From NCBI RefSeq assembly GCF_025567405.1, contig NZ_JAOQKJ010000003.1, positions 248,001 through 312,000 of the forward strand: a stretch of DNA of 64,000 nt, read 5' to 3'. Under the pieces are notes generated by a model. That model was not told the DNA's origin. It searched no databases and saw nothing but the letters and a program-made list of their open reading frames with translations. The position numbers and the translations under genes were made by a program. Below are positions 42,175-53,515 of this stretch, piece after piece; positions within the stretch are counted from its first letter, which is position 1, and the number at the start of each line of letters is the position of its first letter. This DNA is from Suilimivivens aceti (GTDB taxonomy: Bacteria > Bacillota > Clostridia > Lachnospirales > Lachnospiraceae).

Positions 42175-42852
42175 ATGCACATTTTAGTAATTGAAGATGA
42201 ACGCGCCCTGTGCGAAACCATTGTCCGCAGCCTGCGGAGACTGGCCTACAGCGTGGACTACTGTTATGACGGGGAAAAGGCACTGGCACTTCTGGGCGTG
42301 GAGCGCTACGATCTGGTACTTCTGGATCTGAACCTGCCGAAAAAGGACGGCATGACGGTGCTGCGCACCCTGCGGCAGACCGACCGGGAGACGCGGGTGC
42401 TGATTCTCTCCGCCCGCAGCGAGGTGGAGGACAAGGTCGAGGGGCTGGACGCCGGGGCGAACGACTATCTGGCAAAGCCCTTCCACCTGGCGGAGCTGGA
42501 GGCCCGCATCCGCAGCCTGACATTGCGGCAGTTCACCCAGCAGGATGTGCTGCTAAGCTGCGGAGCCCTGAGCTTTGACACCCGCTCCCGTACCGCCGCC
42601 GTCAACGGGCAGATGCTGACGCTGACCCGCAAGGAAACGGGGATACTCGAATACCTGATGGTGCATCAGGGGCGGCCCGTGAGTCAGGAGGAATTGATGG
42701 ATCACGTTTGGGACAACAGCGTGGACAGCTTCAGCAATTCCATTCGCGTCCACATCTCCGCCCTGCGCAAAAAGCTCCGCGCAGCGCTGGGCTATGACCC
42801 CATCCGCAACCGCATCGGCGAGGGCTATCTGATGGGAGGTGAGGAAGCATGA
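42175..42852 (+). CDS. OmpR-family response regulator
   Basis: A 225-residue regulator: receiver domain (phosphoacceptor Asp in LVLLDLNLPKKDG, about residue 51; acidic pair ED at 8-9; Lys in AKPF), then a winged-helix DNA-binding domain (about 130-222, LTRKETGILEYLMVHQGRPVSQEELMDHVW and SIRVHISALRKKL). AAAAAGGAGGG precedes the ATG. It overlaps the kinase gene by four bases and is divergent from the polyferredoxin-TlpA-MsrAB genes, its probable targets. Confidence 0.94.
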   Translation: MHILVIEDERALCETIVRSLRRLAYSVDYCYDGEKALALLGVERYDLVLLDLNLPKKDGMTVLRTLRQTDRETRVLILSARSEVEDKVEGLDAGANDYLAKPFHLAELEARIRSLTLRQFTQQDVLLSCGALSFDTRSRTAAVNGQMLTLTRKETGILEYLMVHQGRPVSQEELMDHVWDNSVDSFSNSIRVHISALRKKLRAALGYDPIRNRIGEGYLMGGEEA

Positions 42853-44018
42853 AGCGTCTTTCCCTGCAGTGGCGCATCACGCTGATGTCCGTCCTGCTCA
42901 TCGGCATCACCTGCGTGGTCATGAATTTGCTGCTGTGCTCCTCCGGTGCGTACTATATGGACACCATTGCGGACAGCTTACAAGGCGGCGGCACGGTGAC
43001 CCTGAATGATGGCGGAGCAGCGAGCTTTGACCCGCAGCTCATAGTGCCCAACGAGGAGTTGATCATCGTCGTCGATGGAGTACAGGGGCGCTTCCGCACC
43101 ACCAACTGGTACATCACGGCGGTGGTAACGCTGCTTAGCGGTATTCTGGCCTATTTTGTCAGCGGACGCGCTCTCAAGCCCCTGCACAGCTTTGCCTCGC
43201 AGGTGGAGCAGGTGCAGCTGAACAATCTTGCCGATATGAGGATCGATGAAGACGCTATTTCGGACTTCCGGCAGCTGAGCCGCTCGTTCAACCAGATGCT
43301 GGAGCGGCTGAACAACGCCTTTGCCGCCCAGCGGCAGTTCACCGGCAACGCCGCCCACGAGCTGCGCACGCCGCTTGCGCTGATGCAGGCGCAGCTGGAG
43401 CTTTTCTCCGCAGAGCATCCCGATGTGCGGCCGGAGACGGCGGGGTTCCTCACGCTTTTGCGCGAGCAGACGGAGCGGCTGACACAGATGACCAAGACGC
43501 TGCTGGAGATGAGCAATTTGCAGCAGGTGGCGCGGAACGAGCAGCTCCAGCTCGCCCCCATGGTCGAGGAGATCTTCACAGATCTCGCGCCGCTGGCGGA
43601 GAAGCGAAGCATCTCGCTGGAAGCGGAGGGCGACGCCTCTCTGACCGGCAGCGACGCGCTGATCTACCGTCTGCTCTTTAACCTGACGGAGAACGCCGTC
43701 AAATACAACCGTTCCGGCGGCGCGGTGCGGGTCGAGCTTACGCAAAGGCAGGAAAAGTGCATCATTCGCATTTCCGACACCGGCTGCGGCATTCCGGAGG
43801 AGTATCAGCGGAGCATTTTTCATCCCTTCTTCCGGGTAGACAAATCCCGCAGCCGCGAGTACGGCGGTGCGGGATTGGGTCTTTCTCTGGTGTGGGAGAT
43901 CGCCGATCTCCACGGCGGCTCCGTTTGGGTGGAGGAAAGCTCGGACAAGGGCACGACCATCGCGGTCGAGCTGCCGGCAGGGGCGGAAAGCGATCCCTCC
44001 GGCGCGGATATCCCATAA
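42849..44018 (+). CDS. Sensor histidine kinase partner of the regulator
   Basis: A 389-residue membrane kinase: transmembrane helix at about 10-30, a short extracytoplasmic loop of about 45 residues, second transmembrane helix (about 87-107), HAMP, HisKA with the phospho-His in NAAHELRTPLALMQ, and HATPase_c with the N box NLTENAVKYN, G1 DTGCGIPEEY and G2 GGAGLGLSLVWEIA. The small sensor loop leaves little room for a ligand domain, so it may sense membrane or redox state. Start overlaps the regulator stop. Confidence 0.93.
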   Translation: MKRLSLQWRITLMSVLLIGITCVVMNLLLCSSGAYYMDTIADSLQGGGTVTLNDGGAASFDPQLIVPNEELIIVVDGVQGRFRTTNWYITAVVTLLSGILAYFVSGRALKPLHSFASQVEQVQLNNLADMRIDEDAISDFRQLSRSFNQMLERLNNAFAAQRQFTGNAAHELRTPLALMQAQLELFSAEHPDVRPETAGFLTLLREQTERLTQMTKTLLEMSNLQQVARNEQLQLAPMVEEIFTDLAPLAEKRSISLEAEGDASLTGSDALIYRLLFNLTENAVKYNRSGGAVRVELTQRQEKCIIRISDTGCGIPEEYQRSIFHPFFRVDKSRSREYGGAGLGLSLVWEIADLHGGSVWVEESSDKGTTIAVELPAGAESDPSGADIP

Positions 44019-44033
44019 CAGTCCTCGGCTGAT

Positions 44034-44569
44034 TCATGGCGATCGTTTTTCAACCTCCACAATGTTATCGCAGCAGCTCTCGATCAGCTCCCTGTCGTGG
44101 GTGATCACGAGAATGGTTCTGCCGTTCCGCGCTTCGCTTTTCAGCCTTTCTGCGATCAGGCGCATGTTCCGCCCGTCAAGGCCGCTGGTGGGCTCATCAA
44201 GGATCAGTATCCTGCGGCCGGAAAAGATGGCGCAGGCTATGGCAAGGCGCTGCTTCTGCCCGCCGGACAGGGTGGACGGGTGCGCATCCCTGTACTTGTA
44301 AAGGCCAAGCTCTTTGAGCAGGTTCCTTGCATGGCTCTTGATTTCTTCCGTCAATCTGGTATTCAGCAGCAGCTCCTCCGCCACGCTTGCCGTGAAGAAC
44401 TGCGTTGACATGTCGTTGCCGCAGTAATAGATCTCCCTGCGCCGAGCTGCCCCGTTATGGCGGTCACTTTGCCCTTTGGAACGGACAGCGAAATATCCTC
44501 AAAAATGACTTCTTTGCGTATTCTTTTCGAGAGCCCTGCTGTCTTCAAGGCGGCAGGGCTTTCATCCAA
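44034..44569 (-). pseudogene. Decayed ECF-type ABC transporter ATPase
   Basis: The N-terminal part (ALKTAGLSKRIRKEVIFEDISLSVPKGKVTAITG) runs into a broken Walker A (GQLGAGRS), then the frame shifts. The rest continues in another frame: EIYYCGNDMSTQFFTASVAEELLLN, LSGGQKQRLAIACAI, RILILDEPTSGLDG and VITHDREL. About 30 residues between Walker A and the Q-loop are missing. The style (FFTASVAEELLL) matches energy-coupling-factor ATPases. As read it cannot bind ATP. Confidence 0.82.
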
Positions 44570-44811
44570 TACGGAGGGAGCGGAAAGGCTCTTTCCCTCG
44601 TGCTGATATTGTCATACACACACCACTCGGTGTACTTTGCACAGACGACAAAGGCGATGCCGAATACCACACCCAGCATGACGCGCAGCTTTCCGCTCAC
44701 ACCGATGCCGAATACGCCGAAAACGAGCAGCAGCGCAAGGGACAGCACCGTCCCAGCGATGAGCGAAAACAGCATTCCCTTGGGGATCCAGTTTTTGTAG
44801 TCAGGCTTCAT
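44545..44811 (-). pseudogene. N-terminal fragment of a membrane-anchored protein, probably a SAM methyltransferase
   Basis: MKPDYKNWIPKGMLFSLIAG and two hydrophobic helices match the N-terminus of a class I SAM-dependent methyltransferase family with a membrane anchor, from memory of the family. It ends abruptly after about 75 residues, where it meets the decayed ATPase, so the catalytic domain is lost. Confidence 0.5.
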
Positions 44812-44836
44812 TCTTGGGACTCTTCTAATGATTTTG

Positions 44837-45059
44837 TTATTCTTCCACCAACCAGCCGTCCACCGTCACGGTGACCACCTGCCACGGGATGAACTTCCCG
44901 CTCTGCTGGAGCGCCGTTTTCGCCGCTATCTCCAGCCCGCCGCAGCAGGGCACCTCCATGCGGACAACGGTGACGCTTTTGATGTCGTTCTCCCGAAGGA
45001 TCTCCGTCAGCTTTTCGGAATAATCCGCGCTGTCCAGTTTCGGGCAGCCCACAAGGGTG
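44837..45059 (-). CDS. C-terminal part of a 4Fe-4S / iron-sulfur protein (cut by the N gap)
   Basis: The last 74 residues are visible (TLVGCPKLDSADYSEKLTEI ... RMEVPCCGGLEIAAKTALQQ). They match the C-terminal region of ferredoxin-like proteins in which GCPKLDD and EVPCCGGLE are conserved. The N-terminal part, expected to hold the iron-sulfur motifs, lies in or beyond the run of Ns. Whether the gene is intact cannot be decided. Confidence 0.65.
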
Positions 45060-45337
45060 NNNNNNNNNNNNNNNNNNNNNNNNNNNNNNNNNNNNNNNNN
45101 NNNNNNNNNNNNNNNNNNNNNNNNNNNNNNNNNNNNNNNNNNNNNNNNNNNNNNNNNNNNNNNNNNNNNNNNNNNNNNNNNNNNNNNNNNNNNNNNNNNN
45201 NNNNNNNNNNNNNNNNNNNNNNNNNNNNNNNNNNNNNNNNNNNNNNNNNNNNNNNNNNNNNNNNNNNNNNNNNNNNNNNNNNNNNNNNNNNNNNNNNNNN
45301 NNNNNNNNNNNNNNNNNNNNNNNNNNNNNNNNNNNNN
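45060..45337. other. Assembly gap (278 Ns)
   Basis: Run of N. The two sides may not be truly adjacent, and open frames that cross it are meaningless. Confidence 0.99.
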
Positions 45338-45809
45338 CTTTCTTCTCAAAGTGCCGGATGCGGACAGCCTTCTTCCTTCTACGCGTTAAAAAGCCCCCTT
45401 CGGGTGTATCGGCAAGTGCGGATGCACCGGGCCGCCACGGAGCGTTGGGCTTTTGCAGGCGGAAGAGACAGCTACGGTCTGTAGAGATTGGCAGGTCAGC
45501 GTCAGCTCGTACAATCTGATTTGATCATACCCACAGCCGCTTTGGCTGTGGGTATTTTCTGTTTGAACTCCGAAAGCTTTGCAGAACTCAAGGAGTCTAA
45601 TGCCAAATTCAGTATGTCACCAACTATGAGGAAAACATCTTTTAGAGAAAGGTCAAAATTCAAATGGTTCGGCAGGGAAGATAAACGGTGTCCTTTTGCG
45701 ATGCCGCTTCCAAAAGATTACAGCTTCGTCCCTTAACGAAGACTTTAAGTTAAATCTGTTATACTGTAGCAGTCCCCTCAAAAATACAGACAGGAGAAAA
45801 ATTGACCAT
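45338..45809. other. Non-coding stretch with a terminator and CPBP leader
   Basis: After the gap there is GC-rich sequence without a gene, a strong terminator at 45527-45560, then AT-richer sequence up to the protease start. TGTTATACT at 45757-45765 may be its extended -10. Confidence 0.5.
45527..45560. terminator. Bidirectional intrinsic terminator
   Basis: ATACCCACAGCC (45527-45538), loop GCTTT, GGCTGTGGGTAT (45544-45555), then TTTTC. Probably ends whatever gene lies in the gap. Confidence 0.85.
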
Positions 45810-46598
45810 ATGATGAAAAAAAGATATTTCGCTATCCCTATTCTTGCAATCGCACTGCATTTTTTGCTGTCCAATCTGTTGTATTTCCTTGTGGAAAGGC
45901 TCGTTTTGGATGTTTTTCATATCCCACCGCAGCAATTTATGAAATACTCATATTGGGGCGAGATTTTGATCTACTCTGTTCTTATCCTCGTGTTCTTCAT
46001 GCTCTATAAACTGCTTTGGAGGAAAGAGGTAAGCGAACTGCACACAATGACAAATTTTAAAGACGTGCTCGGCAGTCTGGTCGTGGGATTTGGCATTTGC
46101 GGAATCTCCGGTCTTTGGATCATGCTGGCAGAACAGTTTCCCTCGCTTCAAAAAAGCGTTGAGGCAATGAATGCCGGTGCTGAAAATATTGCCGGTGGAA
46201 ATGCATTTGGAACATTTATGATCGCGGTGATTGCTGCACCTGTTGTAGAAGAAATTCTATTCCGCGGCATTGTGCTTCGTTCCATGCGAAAATTCAGTCC
46301 CGCTTGGGCCTCGATTCTAATATCATCTGTACTCTTCGGTGTTTATCACCTGAATATCGTGCAGGCTATCTATGCCACCCTTATGGGCATTGCCGCGGGA
46401 ATCCTTTACGAGAAGAAAAGGAACCTGCTGTTTCCTATCCTCGTGCATTTTGCAAACAACCTCATTACTATGCTGCAGGGCTTTGCACCATCCGAAGTGA
46501 ATGAACTGATCAGCATTTTTATTCTGATCATGATCGCTCCGGCAGGGTATATCGTCTGCCGCTCACTCCGACAGGACAAAAGAGCAGATAGTATGTAA
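45810..46598 (+). CDS. CPBP-family intramembrane metalloprotease
   Basis: About 262 residues from the ATG at 45810, which follows GGAGAAAAATTGACCAT; the open frame extends 38 codons upstream without membrane character. Six to eight hydrophobic segments. The catalytic motifs of the CPBP (Abi/type II CAAX) family are present: EEILFRG near residue 145, FGVYHLN, and HFANN near residue 215. Members process prenylated or signal peptides or mediate bacteriocin immunity; the role here is unknown. Lower GC than the Msr cassette, so it probably arrived separately. Confidence 0.9.
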   Translation: MMKKRYFAIPILAIALHFLLSNLLYFLVERLVLDVFHIPPQQFMKYSYWGEILIYSVLILVFFMLYKLLWRKEVSELHTMTNFKDVLGSLVVGFGICGISGLWIMLAEQFPSLQKSVEAMNAGAENIAGGNAFGTFMIAVIAAPVVEEILFRGIVLRSMRKFSPAWASILISSVLFGVYHLNIVQAIYATLMGIAAGILYEKKRNLLFPILVHFANNLITMLQGFAPSEVNELISIFILIMIAPAGYIVCRSLRQDKRADSM

Positions 46599-46624
46599 GG
46601 GGTTTATACAATGTATAAAGCATA

Positions 46625-46662
46625 CAGCGGCACAGAGCAAACTCTCTGTGCCGCTGTTTTTT
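46625..46662 (+). terminator. Terminator of the CPBP gene
   Basis: CAGCGGCACAGAG (46625-46637) pairs with CTCTGTGCCGCTG (46644-46656), followed by six T. Confidence 0.93.
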
Positions 46663-47336
46663 AATCTCCTTCGTAATAGAGCCGCATGGGAAAAGGAACC
46701 GGGCACAGTAAGCAGGTACACACGGCCGGTCCCAAAGCCCCCGGAGATATCCAATGACCGCAGGCCTTGTGTATGAGGAACACACCCCCTGTGGTCAACA
46801 TGTCCAGGATGACTATCCATTATGACTGCAAAAAGCAGAAGCCACATCGGCAGATCAAAAACATCTTTGCAGATACTCGATCACGCGCTCTCTTGTCTGC
46901 TGTTATGGCAGTCTCCTATGCACTGTGCGGTTCATTATATCCTCACATATGTCCTCGGAACAGGGATCGCACACATATTCGCGAAGCTTTCCGCAGTAGA
47001 GCAGTGTGTGCGGCATTCTAAGGAACTGCATCGGCTGTATGATAGAGGAACGTAACTGTTCCGTGCCGTCAACCCGACTTTTTGTGAGAAGCTCTCCGAC
47101 AAACTCTGAGCAGTAATAGCAGCTCTCCTGCTTCCAGACAATATGGAATGCGTGTTGTTCTTCTGTGACACTCACGCTCAAAACCATCACTTTGGTTTCG
47201 GAAAAACGCTTGAAGGTACCGGTACGGAGCGACTCTATCACGAAGCCGCCCGCAGCCAACAGGCAAGGGGATGAAAAGATCAGTCGCCCTGCGATTCGCA
47301 AAGCGGCTGATCCATTGCTCTTACGCTGTATTTGCA
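46663..47336. other. Stretch without a convincing gene, probably decayed
   Basis: Short frames on the minus strand (for example 46903-47337) show protein-like pieces such as KVMVLSVSVTEEQHAFHIVW, but no ribosome site, family match or continuous frame. It likely contains eroded mobile-element genes. Confidence 0.35.
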
Positions 47337-48839
47337 TTACAGTTCCATTTTCGGTGCGTAATCCGCGGCAACTTCTTCTCGGACATCGTCCTCGGTGGTA
47401 TCGAGCTGCCGTGGCGCCTGCGTCATCGCAAGCTCCTGCAGATGACCAATCCGGCGCCGCACGCTTTCCGTGATCGCATGGATACGTCCCTCATCGATAT
47501 AGTCGGCAGCTTCCTCACAAGACAGTACGCCGGAGATCAGCTCGTCTACATCGGAGAGGCGATCAAAGTCGATCCAATCAAAATCGGTCACCAGCTTCAG
47601 CTGCTCGGCGTGGTGGTTTTTGAAGGGCTTGCAGACCACATCCTTTTCCGAGCGCATCTGACCGGGCATCTTATCATAGCCAAGGGAGGAGCCGCTGTCA
47701 TAGATCGGAGCCATACCGAGCCATTCTAGCGTTTCCGCGTTTCGCAGTGCCCCAAAGTTATTGAAGTGGCGATCCTCGTTTGCAATAATATAGTCCAGCA
47801 CCAGCATCCGGTCTAAAAACGGCGTAATGTTCCCGATGCCGAGCAGCTCGCAGCACTCCAATAGATGCCGGTATCGGGAGGTGCTGTTCTTCTGCTTTTT
47901 CGCCTGCAGCAGCCTCCACGCCGGGATCAACTCCGTATTCTCCGTAACAAAATCCTCACAGACCGAGTAGGGTGCATCCTTACTCCAGATGACTGTATAC
48001 GATACATGAGGAATGCCGAGCCGCTCCATGATGCCGGAGGCGATTGCCTCGTTGAACGGCTGCTGACGGAACGGGTTGCTGCCGCCCTTGATCAGGCACC
48101 GCTTCCCATCGATGATCTTCCACCGCTTTTTCAGATTGCCGTCCGATGTACTGTCGGGGGAGCTGAAATTGAGCGTGTCCTTCTTCTTTCGTTCTCCGAA
48201 CAGCACATCTCCAATGTCCTCCGAGAAATCATTTTGGAAAAAGTTGATGTCCTCCCACCGAAGCTCCGCGCCTTCCGGGCAGATCCAGTACTGATCCGAT
48301 AGGCTCAGCCCGTAGCAGCGGACGAGCAGTATTTTGGTGTCTGCCACCCCCAACGATTCCAGTGCTTCCGGCACACCGCTACGGCTTGCCGGAATAGAGC
48401 GATCCCGCCACCAGTCGTTAAACGCCGCACGGTCGGCGATTTCGTTTCGCACAGGAATGCCGATAGGCAGATGCTCCGGTGCGTAGACACTGCCAATTTT
48501 TTGTATAAAGCCGGTCACATCGTCCAGCTCGAGCTCTGCCACGGGGGTTCGTTTATGCATAAAGGTGCATTTCATACCTGTCGCCTCATTTCGTCTGCTT
48601 TTCTGTGATTTCAATATGCGCAGCTGCGCCAGCAGTTCCTTGCGCTTTTCGATTTTATCTGCCAGCGGCGCGATCTCACTGTCGTGCAGATAGCGGCTCT
48701 GCTTGACGCCGTTTTCCGACCACTGGTGATAGTAATAGACCTTTCCGCCGATGGTTTTTTTGGAAAGATACCCCTTCGGCAGTCCGGCGATCTGCTCTGT
48801 CAGTTCCGTGATGCGCCTTAGCTGCTCCCTATTATCCAT
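47337..48839 (-). CDS. HipA-like kinase with an extra N-terminal domain
   Basis: About 500 residues from the ATG at 48839 (GAGGTGACAGAC upstream). The first 90 residues (LRRITELTEQIAGLPKGYLSKKTIGGKVYYYHQWSENG) resemble the small domain often found next to site-specific recombinases. The rest is HipA-like: MHKRTPVAELELDD, WWRDRSIPASRSG, LIKGGSNPFRQQPFNEAIAS (ATP-binding Lys), DYIIANEDRHFNNFG (catalytic Asp) and YDSGSSLGYD (metal-binding Asp). HipA kinases phosphorylate glutamyl-tRNA synthetase; whether this one does is unknown. No HipB-like antitoxin is seen nearby. It could be a regulator of the mobile element. Confidence 0.8.
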   Translation of the reverse strand: MDNREQLRRITELTEQIAGLPKGYLSKKTIGGKVYYYHQWSENGVKQSRYLHDSEIAPLADKIEKRKELLAQLRILKSQKSRRNEATGMKCTFMHKRTPVAELELDDVTGFIQKIGSVYAPEHLPIGIPVRNEIADRAAFNDWWRDRSIPASRSGVPEALESLGVADTKILLVRCYGLSLSDQYWICPEGAELRWEDINFFQNDFSEDIGDVLFGERKKKDTLNFSSPDSTSDGNLKKRWKIIDGKRCLIKGGSNPFRQQPFNEAIASGIMERLGIPHVSYTVIWSKDAPYSVCEDFVTENTELIPAWRLLQAKKQKNSTSRYRHLLECCELLGIGNITPFLDRMLVLDYIIANEDRHFNNFGALRNAETLEWLGMAPIYDSGSSLGYDKMPGQMRSEKDVVCKPFKNHHAEQLKLVTDFDWIDFDRLSDVDELISGVLSCEEAADYIDEGRIHAITESVRRRIGHLQELAMTQAPRQLDTTEDDVREEVAADYAPKMEL

Positions 48840-48904
48840 GTCTGTCACCTCATCTTTCAAGGATATTATACCCCGACTTAACCCCCTGTTGTCAACGCTG
48901 TGCT

Positions 48905-49100
48905 TCATAAAAGCGCGGCGGCGATCCGCGACATGATAAACTCCACGCAGGGTATCGCCACGCTGTTACCGAGGGCTTTGTAGCGGGCGGAGTCCGATGC
49001 GTTTGGGATGTCCGTCCAGCCGTCCGGGAATCCATCACGCTGCCGCCCTGGTCGTTGAGGCATAAAACAGACGGCATGGGATAGTCGCCACACCGTATTC
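48905..49100 (-). pseudogene. Remnant of a C5-cytosine DNA methyltransferase (Dcm-like)
   Basis: The C-terminus is clear: FPDGWTDIPNASDSARYKAL and GNSVAIPCVEFIMSRIAAALL, ending at 48905. In another frame just upstream, VLCLNDQGGSVMD is typical of the middle of the same enzymes. The PC catalytic motif and AdoMet domain are missing. An internal deletion with frameshift joins the pieces. Confidence 0.75.
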
Positions 49101-49145
49101 CGGGTGGCTGGGGTTACTGAGAACTGCTTGACCGGCCTTTGCCAT
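49078..49145 (-). pseudogene. Start of a small integrative-element gene, truncated
   Basis: ATG at 49145 opens MAKAGQAVLSNPSHPEYGVA, a beginning I associate with a small conserved gene of clostridial integrative elements, but after about 23 codons it runs into the Dcm remnant. Confidence 0.4.
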
Positions 49146-49151
49146 GTTGTA

Positions 49152-49601
49152 TTACATTGTCTGCTCCTGCGAGGCTCGTTCCAATGCGTCCTCCTGCTGA
49201 CGGACGCGCTCGTCCAGATCCGGCACACATATCTCAATCTGTTGCTGGACGCTGTGGATCAGCTCCACCTTCTTATCCGTAAGCTCAAAGAAGTCCTCAT
49301 TCACAGAGTTGGTGCAGCATCGGTAAATCTCAGTCAGCTGCTCCGGGCTGAAAAGCTGCTCCTTTTGGATAAGCCCAGAGCGTGCGGTGAAATCCTGCTT
49401 GGCAGCATCGTAGTTCTCCATGAAGTAGTGCCCGTGTACCACGCCTGTGCGGTCATAGTCCCAATCCCATGTGACGAATTGAACGCCGTATTTGCTCGAA
49501 GCACCTGCCAGCACCGTGCCGCCAAAGTCAGCGAGGTTGCGGTAGTCGCCATCCAGCCCGCTGGCTTTGAGTTGCGGGGCGGCTTCCATCGCGGTCATAT
49601 A
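49152..49601 (-). pseudogene. 3' part of an integrative-element accessory gene
   Basis: The frame ends ...LDERVRQQEDALERASQEQTM at 49152. It carries QFVTWDWDYDRTGVVHGHYF and MENYDAAKQDFTARSGLIQK, a segment common in clostridial integrative conjugative elements. An in-frame stop at about 49616 and the inverted repeat beyond it cut off the N-terminal part. The function of the family is not established. Confidence 0.55.
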
Positions 49602-49918
49602 CTCCAGCGCCTTTTAGAAATTGAAAAAGGGCTCCGCTTTTTCGGCCCGTCAAAACCGACAAAACGACACCCAAATATTTGTGATTCTCTTTCTGCGATG
49701 ATGCCGCTTTTTTGGAGAAAAAAGTCCTCTCTAAAAGGGCACTGGAGGTTGGAAACTGTCCAAGACATGAGATCCTCCAGTTCAAATCCGGTCAGTTGCT
49801 CCGAAACCTCCATAAAAATCTATGGTTCAAAAGAAGAAATCCGGGCTCGAAACAGCCCAGAAACGGTTGATGCGCCTGACTTTGCGCCAGACGCATCTAT
49901 ACCGGTAACTCTTTATAC
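49602..49918. other. Rearranged stretch with an inverted repeat, no gene
   Basis: CTCCAGCGCCTTTTAGA (about 49603-49619) and TCTAAAAGGGCACTGGAG (about 49734-49751) are near-perfect inverse complements flanking about 115 bases. A minus-strand frame starting MEVSEQLTGFELEDL lies across it without a recognised family. The tRNA-Leu gene begins right after. Confidence 0.4.
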
Positions 49919-50002
49919 TGCTGGTGGCCGGACTTGAACCGGCACGGGATTGCTCCCGAGGGATTTTAAGTCCCTTGCGTCTGCCTATTCCGCCACACCA
50001 GC
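49919..50002 (-). tRNA. tRNA-Leu (anticodon TAA)
   Basis: 84 nt with a class II variable arm. Acceptor GCTGGTG/CACCAGC plus discriminator A; anticodon loop CTTAAAA. Last of six tRNAs after the 23S gene and next to the accessory island. Confidence 0.95.
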
Positions 50003-50025
50003 ATAATCAATATAAAATTGATTCG

Positions 50026-50098
50026 TGGGACCTATAGGGCTCGAACCTATGACCCTCTGCTTGTAAGGCAGATGCTCTCCCAGCTGAGCTAAGATCCC
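50026..50098 (-). tRNA. tRNA-Val (anticodon TAC)
   Basis: 73 nt; acceptor GGGATCT/AGGTCCC, anticodon loop CTTACAA, T-arm GGTTCGAGCC. Confidence 0.95.
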
Positions 50099-50132
50099 AT
50101 ATTATAATTCACTGAGGAAAATCCTCTGTAAG

Positions 50133-50206
50133 CGACCCGGATGGGGTTCGAACCCACGACCTCCGCCGTGACAGGGCGGCGCTCTAACCAGCTGAGCCAC
50201 CAGGCC
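50133..50206 (-). tRNA. tRNA-Asp (anticodon GTC)
   Basis: 74 nt; anticodon loop CTGTCAC, T-arm GGGTTCGAACCC, discriminator G. The acceptor stem GGCCTGG/CCGGGTC uses two G-T pairs. Confidence 0.95.
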
Positions 50207-50240
50207 ATATCGCATTTAAAACCTGTTATATAAAATAAAA

Positions 50241-50314
50241 TGGACCTTCGGGGACTCGAACCCAGGACCGACCGGTTATGAGCCGGTTGCTCTAACCAAC
50301 TGAGCTAAAGGTCC
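50241..50314 (-). tRNA. tRNA with CAT anticodon (elongator Met or Ile2)
   Basis: 74 nt; acceptor GGACCTT/AAGGTCC, anticodon loop CTCATAA. The body GGACCTTTAGCTCAG resembles Firmicute tRNA-Ile whose C34 is modified to lysidine by TilS, but elongator Met cannot be ruled out by eye. It is not an initiator. Confidence 0.85.
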
Positions 50315-50351
50315 GTATACCCTTACGGGTCTACAATAAAAACTATCTGAA

Positions 50352-50423
50352 TGACTCCAACGGGAATCGAACCCGTGTTACCGCCGTGAAAGGGCGATGT
50401 CTTAACCGCTTGACCATGGAGCC
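50352..50423 (-). tRNA. tRNA-Glu (anticodon TTC)
   Basis: 72 nt; acceptor GGCTCCA/TGGAGTC, anticodon loop CTTTCAC. Confidence 0.95.
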
Positions 50424-50477
50424 TTCTTTTCCTTTTTTAAACAGCTCCGCTGTTTCCTTAAGGCTTCACACCTTAAA

Positions 50478-50549
50478 CTCCCCGAGTAGGGCTCGAACCT
50501 ACAACAACTCGGTTAACAGCCGAGTGCTCTACCATTGAGCTATCGAGGA
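50478..50549 (-). tRNA. tRNA-Asn (anticodon GTT)
   Basis: 72 nt; acceptor TCCTCGA/TCGGGGA, discriminator G, anticodon loop CTGTTAA. First tRNA after the 23S gene. Confidence 0.95.
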
Positions 50550-50569
50550 TTACTCTAAAAGGTTTTCAT

Positions 50570-50593
50570 ACCTTCAAAACCGAACATCAAATC
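50570..50593 (-). other. 3' half of the 23S precursor processing stem
   Basis: Plus-strand ACCTTCAAAACCGAACATC matches, with three differences over 24 bases, the sequence at 53863-53840 read on the minus strand. The transcript flanks of 23S can therefore pair for RNase III-type cleavage. Confidence 0.65.
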
Positions 50594-50614
50594 TCATATC
50601 TTTCCGCAATTCCT

Positions 50615-53515
<2,901 letters not shown>

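Noticed and set aside
41869..42180. 103-codon minus-strand frame (KGCGAGCAAEQSNQ...)
   Set aside because: It runs in another frame over the 28-residue CLEC gene and the polyferredoxin start, whose frames have clear family similarity.
44828..45484. ORFs through the N run
   Set aside because: They are artefacts of translating Ns; only the part left of 45060 has family similarity.
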